Position numbers and translations under genes: made by a program. Shown in pieces: positions 55,501 through 64,000 of a stretch of 64,000 nt of DNA. Below the pieces are notes generated by a model. The model saw nothing but the letters and a program-made list of their open reading frames with translations. It was not told the DNA's origin and did not search any database. How positions within the stretch are numbered: position 1 is the first letter of the stretch; every line of letters begins with the position of its first letter. This DNA is from Cubamyces lactineus (Eukaryota; Basidiomycota; Agaricomycetes; Polyporales; Polyporaceae): positions 248,001 to 312,000 of the forward strand of contig JACDTU010000012.1 in assembly GCA_022376465.1 (NCBI GenBank). The letters are read 5' to 3'.

Positions 55501-56652
55501 GTAACCCCAAGAGCAGAGCTGACGAATACGATAGTCGGAAGAGGGCGAGGTCAGATATGACATGCAAATCCTTGCGGATCGTATCGAGTTCTGTTGGATC
55601 CATCTGCGAGGCATCGGGACTCTAGAGAACTCCTTGTGGGGCTACGATGGGCAAGGTATCCGGGTGTGGTTGAACGCGCTGGCGATTGAGTCTGCGTCTC
55701 CCCCAGTCGAAGGTGAAGATGGGCAGGTACTGGCGGACAGTGTGAAAGAGAGCGTGAACATCCCGCTCGATTTCTACCCACTTTGTGAGTTGTCGTGTGT
55801 CATCAATGAGAATCAGCGGGGTGCTGACGTAGGTATAGCGGTGCTCATGGATAAAGGCATCATCATTGGAGTCGAAGTCGAGGCTGCGACGAGGACGAAC
55901 CTCTCATTCACTATGTTCCGGCACGTCACCAGTGTATGTGTCTCCTGTGAACTCACACTGCTGCTGTCCGATCTTGACCGGCCCAACAGTCTCACCTCTT
56001 CCTCCACCACATCTTGCTGTTCCATCTGGCAAATATGCAGACCAAGGAGGCGGTCACGTTCGCATCGCACTATCAGCACCTCGTCTACTTCGCACACGCC
56101 CTCGAGATCCTCCTACACACCGTCGTCGAGGAGGATGCCGAGGCGGTCGAAGCGGCTGAGAAGTCAGAGGATCCGAAGGAACAGAGTCTTCTCCCTGCCA
56201 CAATAGAATTTTTGGACCACTTTGACGACGCTCTGGACGTCGTTGTCGGCTGCGCGAGAAAGATCGAGATGACGAGGTGGCCGAGGCTGTTCGACATCGT
56301 TGGCAACCCCAAGATTCTGTTCGAGGTACGCGCCACCTATACCGCTCCGAATCGCTGCATAGCGCTCACACGTCGACCACAGTCCTGCTTGGGCTCAGGT
56401 AGGCTAAAGACCGCAGGCTCCTATCTCCTTGTTCTACACGGGCTGGAACAGCTAGACGACATGAACGGCGATGCAATACGACTGCTCCGGAGCGCAGTTG
56501 CCGCGCAAGACTGGCAGCTCTGTAGAGAGATCTTACGGTTTCTGCACTCCATCGACGATACCGGCGCCGCACTGCAGAGCGCCCTTGTGGAGACCCAGAT
56601 TGTGCCTGCAGGAGACTCGCAGCTGGGTCAGGGGAACGGAAACGCTCACTGA
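52533..56652 (+). CDS. RIC1: RIC1, subunit of the Ypt6/Rab6 guanine-nucleotide exchange factor
   Basis: Predicted 1002-aa protein; with Rgp1 it activates Rab6/Ypt6 at the Golgi for retrograde traffic. I join 17 exons: 52533-52682, 52832-52939, 53020-53204, 53269-53438, 53495-53616, 53712-53938, 54028-54264, 54325-54361, 54419-54473, 54528-54592, 54659-55009, 55073-55337, 55392-55477, 55535-55784, 55839-55933, 55990-56325, 56383-56652. The start MYFPTSAARQL resembles the MYF start of animal RIC1. WD40-like beta-propeller repeats follow (HLQWSPDGQRIVIQ, FETWITSDGRAYLV, TMEWSSDGYVLAVGWEKGW, IRYSSLSADGRLIAIAG). The C-terminal RIC1 domain has HLFLHHILLFHLANM, ALEILLHTVVEED and SYLLVLHGLEQLDDMNGDA. 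Intron 54265-54324 has a GC donor. The acceptor 55838 was preferred over 55832 to give FYPLSVLMDKG. Confidence 0.93.
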
Positions 56653-57450
56653 GGGACAGACGGGATGGACTGGATTGTGGCCGAGAGCTAAGGAACGAGG
56701 GCCAAGGAGTAGGATTACTTATTGTAGTGACATGCCTGAGCTCACTGTATACTCGCACCTGCTATGTCATGTTCTTCATACGATGCATAGGACATGAGAG
56801 TACCTGACTTTCCGCTAGTGAAGTCATGAACTCTCACTGAGAGATGAGGACGCTGGCCGGCTGCAACGATTTGTATAAATCTGAGAGCTGTCCTATGGTG
56901 GATTACATCTCCCGCCTTCCGTCCTTCGTCCTCTGCTCCTGCGACAGGATACAATCTTGAGATACATTCGGTCGTGACGACTGTGTTGGTGCAAGTCCAT
57001 CCTGTAGAAGACGTCGAAGAGACCATGCCTGGTGCTCTTCAAGACGGAAATTGAGACTTGAGACCGCGGGTCCCAGTAGATGCTAGTAGCGTGAGTCTCA
57101 GGTTAGGCGCATCTGTATGTTGATTCGCTCTGTAGACTGTGTAGAAACTTGGCCAAAAAACGCAAGGAGCACTTGTTGCCCACGACTGTGACGGACGAAG
57201 ACTGGAAGTCAATGACTGAAGCTAGGTGAACATAATATGACTCTACGAGTCATTGAAGCATACGAGACGGGGCCGAGTGCGATTCGATCCAAGTTGACCC
57301 AGTACACACTGTAAGGACTAGTGAGCCTGGAATCAGACAGATTGAGATTGGAGCCACTCGCATGCAAGCCGCGCAATGTCCAATTTACACTGTACATCGT
57401 GTTCTTCAAGCCGTCGTAGCGAGCTTGCGTGATGTCTCCAGTCATCCCAC
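56653..57450. other. Convergent intergenic region RIC1/F-box-like gene
   Basis: Between two stop codons on opposite strands. A minus-strand ORF (57209-57607) overlaps the F-box gene end but follows from an unused frame. Nothing else recognised. Confidence 0.5.
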
Positions 57451-59198
57451 TTAGGCCTGCGTCTCCATATCCATATCCAAGTATGGAGGGGGCGTTGAAG
57501 TGATCAGGGCCGTGCCGTCCTCCGCTCCGTACACCCACCGAGTCCTCTCGCCTAGGTGATTGAGAATAAGTGGATTCGTCCCGGTCAGTCGCTACGCATG
57601 CCTGCAACTACCTAACTGGTGAACACTGACCATACAAGGTATGCACCAGCCAAACCACGCGCACCGCAACGGTAGTCTTCAGGTAGCCGTACTTGAAGAG
57701 CGGCCGCGCGCCCTCCGTCGTTTGTGTGACTACACGGCGGGCCTCTCGGTTCAGGAAGTAACCACCAATCAGCGCCACCGCCTTGACGTCGATCAGCTGG
57801 GACACTACCAACACTATCTCGAACGAGGTGCGTCGCGACAGGCTCAGAAAATCGCGCAGGGAATCATCCAGAACGGCCATGCCATGCAGGGCCGAGGTTG
57901 CGATTGTGTGTGGTCTGAGATCTTGGTCCCCATCGTTGTAGTGGAACACTAGCTGGTCGAGGGAGCTCATCTTGGCGTTCGCCAGCCAACGCGATAAGGC
58001 GTCGTAGCAAACCATTTGGGTCGCTGCGCTGCCCTCTGTATCGGTAGTCCAGGAGTGGATGTGTAACGCTCGTATCCTGGGCATCTCATGGTAAGCGAAG
58101 CTTGACGACCCGGTGTCATCTACACCGACCAGAGACCGTTAGTGAGCCTTTCCGACATGGAGCCATAATAACACGCTCCCACCGTCTTGGTCAGAAGTCT
58201 TGAAGTAAGGCACGAGCGCCTTGTCAATTGCAAGTCTCTCCAGCGTCGGCGCGGTCGCTCGTAACAGATAGTCGATGATCCGCATAGCAATGCAACTGCC
58301 AACCGATCCCTAGAAAGCAGGATTCCGTAAGTGCAAGTACTAGTAGTAGAGGTTGAAAACATGAGTGGCAGTTTGCACGCACTCGATCACCAATGTTGAA
58401 CACACTCAACCATGTGATGGCCGGCATAGCTCTGAGCGCGTACTCTTTTTTCCAAGGCCCTGCTGCTGGTATAGCTACTCCGTCCTCAGGCGTCCGGTAC
58501 GACCAATCTGACTGCAACGTCAGCTTTCGCAGGTTGCTGAAAGCAGTCAGCAGACGTAGAAGGTCCGCTTCCGACACGACCCGATCGCCGTACCACTCCA
58601 GGCGTAGCGAAGTCACCGTCGTGAACGAGCGCAGTGTAGGGAGGATCCGCAGTACGGACATACGGCGCTCGAGTCGCGATCGCAGGTAAGTGAAGCTCAT
58701 GCCGATCGACGTCAGCATAGGCAGTTTGCAGGAGAGCATATAGGCCCATGTGTGCATGATGTCGGGAATCCTTCCCGGGGATATATCTGGCGGACGTTGT
58801 GACGGGCTGCCGTCGCCCAGGACGGTGAACGAAAGGACCAACTGCCGTAAGCTCGGGTTTTCGTCTATAGACCGCACCAGACGTTCGAGTGCGCGTTTCT
58901 CGGTCTTCCCAAACACCAGATGGCGATACATGCACGCCCGACTCTTGGGCAGCCAGGCCCGACATGTGAGTGCGCAGGCACGTAACAAGGGCAGCGTGGT
59001 GCGCCCATACCAAATCTGAGATACTGTGCCGTATTGGTCGGGGTGGGTGAGATCTGCAAATTGCCTATGAGGTGAGAGCCACGGTTCTCCATGCCCCGAG
59101 GTAATGCCATGCTCGATAATCCGCTCGCACACCTCCACAGGAATTCGCATTGGGATCGCGTCTTCTCGGTGGTCACTATTGAGCTCGTTACGATCCAT
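57451..59198 (-). CDS. F-box-like protein with LRR-like C-terminus
   Basis: Predicted 510-aa protein of a family much expanded in basidiomycetes. Exons (minus strand): 59198-58383, 58309-58183, 58119-57631, 57551-57451. The N-terminal F-box-like part (about 18-100) reads RIPVEVCERIIEHGI ... LLRACALTCRAWLPKSRACM, then YRHLVFGK. The rest carries irregular Leu-rich segments (VTSLRLEWYGD, LRKLTLQSDW, RALHIHSW), as in many substrate-receptor proteins. The end WLVHTLYGERTRWVYG and LITSTPPPYLDMDM closes the frame only with the acceptor at 57552. F-box proteins link substrates to SCF ubiquitin ligases, but no target can be inferred. The ATG at 59198 is the first in frame; a GTG lies four codons before it. 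Confidence 0.75.
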
Positions 59199-59464
59199 CG
59201 CAGCTAACACGTCCAGGGCACCTGCAGGATCTGAGTGAGTCGAGTGTGGAGGAGAGGTGAAAAGGATAAGGCCATGAGCTGAGAAGCGATGTTTGATTCT
59301 TCTAACTGAACCTTATATCAGGCCAAGCAGCATGCCATGTGCCGCGAATTGCCGGACAAAGAGCGCTCGCAGGATGCAGCCATCTGTCCATGATGCGATA
59401 AATATTCCGCTAGGTTGATACAAATGCTCGGTCAGCACGAGTATAGTAGCATGGCATCGAGGCC

Positions 59465-62377
59465 TCAAACTCGGCTACGCTCTGAAGCAAGCTCCTGCAG
59501 CTCTGCAAGTCGTGCTTTCATCTTCGGCCTGCAACAAAGACGTTAGCACATCGATGTCCACCCAGGATACCCACGCCTACGCAAGGAGTCCGACTGTTAG
59601 ACTTACACTTCCAGCAACTTCAAGTCAAGCGCCTCCTTCTCCTGCTGGAACGCGAGCCGCTTCTCCGCGTCGAGCTTGGTACTGTTGACATACGATGGTC
59701 AGTCGAAGGAGCGCTACGAGCCGCGAGCGAACGAGCCAGAGACACGTACAAGACATAACCGCCTTGACCGTCGTACTGCAGAATCATCGAGTGGTATTTC
59801 CACAACGACGGGCGATGTGATACCGTGAGGAGCGTGATCCCAAGTCGCGTCGCATGCTCCATCATCATGCCCTCCATGTCCGGTGGAACGAGCGACGTCG
59901 CCTCGTCCAGTACCGCATACTACACAACGTTCGAAATATCGTAGTCAGAATGATGGAGGGCGGAAAGTTTTGGACACCGACGCACCTTGGGCTTATGGTA
60001 GAAGAGCCGTGCCCAAGCGATCTTCTGTTGGTCACCCCCACTCAACGCCTCACGCCACTCTCGCGCGGCGTCCCAGCCACCCTCACGCTCAACGATATTA
60101 TCCATCTGCACGACTTCAAGAACCGCGAGCAAGTCATCGTCTGTGATGCCGCCTATAGATCAGGGGACACTACAGTCAGCTTTTCAATTTGCCAACACAT
60201 TCAGAGACAAGCACTTACGCGCTTCCATGTCCTCCTTGCTGTGGGGATAAATGACTTGGTCACGCAGCGTGCCGAGAGAGAGATACGGTCGCTGAGGGAT
60301 GAGGATGAATTGAGACGCGGGCGGCTTGCGCACAACTCCTCCATACACCGGCCAGAGGCCACCGAGAATGCGGAACAGAGAGGACTTGCCGCATCCTGTT
60401 CACCATTGAATATCCGAGTGGCCCTGTACAAGCAACAGATGGGTGCTTACCGTTAGGCCCAACGATGAGCAGGTGCTGTCCAGGCTTAACGTAGAAGCTC
60501 AAGCTCCGGACGAGGATATCCCCGTTGGGCGTGACTATTGGGACGTTTTCGAACTGAATCTCTTCCGATTCGATGATGACCCCACGTCCTCGGAGAACTG
60601 TTAAACCACTCGGTCAGCTTATGGGTACTGAGCTATATAATCACCAGTGACATACTCCTCGCATTCTCTTCGATACTCGCGCTACTTACGAGCGCCTTCT
60701 CAAACTTGCCCTTCCGGACATCGGCCATTGTCTCGAGCAGCGTCGCAACTCGCGTGGTATAACCCGCGAGTTCAGAGAGGTCCTTGTATGAGTACATCAC
60801 CCGGCCAAATGCGTCTGCACGAAGGTAAGTGATCGTTCCGAATTGTATGTCAAAACGTGGCGAACCTGATGCTGAAAGGAGTAGCCGACGATTCGTCACG
60901 AAGCCTGAGACCGGTGTCAGCGATCATGGTCCACGAACGCCATCTGAGATGTACCTTCGGTGCGACCACCCATATCCAGCGCAGCCGCCCCCGGGAACTT
61001 GAAGAATACGGGAATGGCGCATATGCACAAGCCGAAGCTGCCCCACAGCCACTTGACGATGCCCTCTTCGACGCAACCGTGCCACCAACGTTTACGCAAG
61101 ACGCGGTTCTCGTGCTTTACGAGGCCAGCGTACTCGCGCTCCACCAGCATCTTCTCTGTCTCCTCGCCGCCAAAGAACGCGACCTCCTCTGAGAACTCAG
61201 CTAAGCGCGAGTGCGTATGTCGCAGGTTGCCGGCGAGCTGTGCAGACAGGGCAGTGTATTGCCCGAAGGCGGGTGTCAGAGCCCGAACTGTACGTGCCAT
61301 TAGCCCACGTCCGGATCATGTCAGAGATAAATACTCACGTAGGGCTGCAGAAGCTTGGACGAGCACAGTTAGTAGGACCAGGCCCTCAGCTCCAACGTTC
61401 TGCGAGAGCTGGTAGTTGTACAGAATGACATCCAATACAGGCTTTGCAACGTTCGCATATATCGCAGCCAAATGTGTCGAGAACCTCTGGATGTCATGAG
61501 TGATCATCCTACAATCGTCATGGGTTAGCATCTACTCAGAGGGCTTCCAATATGCCACATACTGGTCAGGGTTCTTAATCCGGTCGTCCAGGTTGGCTTT
61601 ACGGTGACTGTCAGAATGGCTAGGATTCTTCTAGGGTAACTTGCTACGCACCAAGCTTGTAGAAGACTTTGAGGTCTTGGGTATCTGCGTCGTCACCAAG
61701 ATATTGCCTCATGACTTCTTTGGTCAGACGTGTCCGGTAAGCCAGCGCGAGCTTATTCTGGACGTAGCTGAGCCAGCTGTTCGTCCATGTCGCTGGGATA
61801 GCGACCAGCAACCACTTGAGGATATTAAGAAGGAATGGTATTGGCTGCGCGCGCACTAACGACGCAACGATCCTAGTCGTGAAGTGTCAGTTCGATCCAG
61901 GCGCAAGCAGCTCAAGTGGAGTGACTTGCTTTCCATCGAGTGCGGCGACGTATAATGAGATGACCGTCCGGAAAATAAGGAGGCTCGAGTGCATGCACAG
62001 TAGCAAAGCCTCTTTAGATCGTATACTGGGGATGACGATGCGCAATATCCTAGATAGCCTCTGGTAAAATAGCGCATCCACCTGCACCGCAGCTCAACTA
62101 TTAAGCCACACATTCATTCGAGCGTACCACCGCCAAGACGTACCGCAACGCGAGGTTTCGACGCATTATCCCCTTCCTTCCCTTTCCCTCTCCGCTTAGA
62201 CGAGGAGCTCGCAGACGCGCCCGGCCTCGCCGAGAACCCGCGGTACGTCGAGGTGATGACATAGACGACGAATGCAACGGTGAGACCGCGCTGCACGAGT
62301 GGCCGGTGCCGCGCATATGCGCTCGCAAGCTTCGCCAGCTGCTCCTTGGATGGCCTGAGCGTCGACTGCGCGGCCAT
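59465..62377 (-). CDS. Peroxisomal ABC half-transporter (ABCD/Pxa type)
   Basis: Predicted 713-aa ABCD half-transporter that imports long-chain acyl-CoA into peroxisomes as a dimer. Exons (minus strand): 62377-62144, 62081-61930, 61872-61652, 61596-61563, 61508-61339, 61287-60955, 60904-60866, 60814-60656, 60597-60451, 60395-60219, 60152-59986, 59919-59750, 59681-59607, 59528-59465. The N-terminus has a hydrophobic segment ([14 protein letters not shown]) and a Ser/Lys linker. The membrane domain includes [34 protein letters not shown] and [13 protein letters not shown]. The ATPase shows Walker [18 protein letters not shown] and Walker [12 protein letters not shown]-terminal coiled coil follows. 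Intron 61929-61873 has a GC donor. I cannot tell Pxa1 from Pxa2. Confidence 0.92.

Positions 62378-64000
<1,623 letters not shown>

Overview
This window is nuclear DNA of a basidiomycete fungus, most likely an Agaricomycete; a polypore is a guess. The pointers are: genes packed on both strands, almost every one cut by many 45-65 nt GT-AG introns with CTRAY-like branch sites, GC-rich third codon positions, and a fungal gene set (ATG26 sterol glucosyltransferase, SUR7-like protein, GPI-anchored chitin deacetylase, GH72 glucanosyltransferase, SSK2-type MAPKKK). I rebuilt each gene by hand, joining exons so that phase and family similarity agree. The result is 22 protein genes (two run off the ends), two intron-containing tRNA genes and no recognisable transposon, rDNA or CRISPR array.

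Left part (1-9.2 kb): 5' end of MCM5 (minus), tRNA-Thr(AGT), CSN6, a TMEM205-like membrane protein, LEA1/U2A' (minus) divergent from the SAC1 phosphoinositide phosphatase, and a SET/Vps75-type histone chaperone. Cell-surface stretch (9.7-17.2 kb): chitin deacetylase, a 2.1 kb gene-free region with a GA microsatellite, a GH72/X8 glucanosyltransferase (minus), tRNA-Lys(CTT) and a SUR7/PalI-type tetraspanner (minus). Middle (17.5-35.3 kb): ATG26, a 2-oxoglutarate oxygenase (minus), a Ups2-type PRELI protein and the largest gene, TFC3, encoding the B-block subunit of TFIIIC. Right part (36.4-64 kb): a UPF0658-like membrane protein, SSK2/Wis4-type MAPKKK (minus) divergent from DRG1/RBG1, a PhnP-like metallo-hydrolase, a Ups1-type PRELI protein, RIC1, an F-box-like protein (minus), a peroxisomal ABCD half-transporter (minus) and the 3' end of MCM3 (minus).

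Most genes are conserved housekeeping genes, and I see no single operon-like system. Themes do recur: membrane lipid handling (SAC1, ATG26, UPS1, UPS2, ABCD), Golgi traffic (RIC1), the cell surface (CDA, GH72, SUR7-like), and replication (MCM5 and MCM3 at opposite ends).

Three points deserve a second look. First, intron 1 of TFC3, the gene for the subunit that reads B boxes, carries an A-box-like motif, a perfect B-box core and a hairpin followed by six T, which suggests TFIIIC could bind its own gene. Second, DRG1 reads correctly only if it contains a one-nucleotide exon (47246) between two normal-looking introns, plus a six-nucleotide exon (46267-46272). Third, the two PRELI genes sit 24 kb apart and both have a first exon of exactly 32 nt ending inside the same Asp codon. 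All calls come from reading the sequence; no search or RNA data were available.
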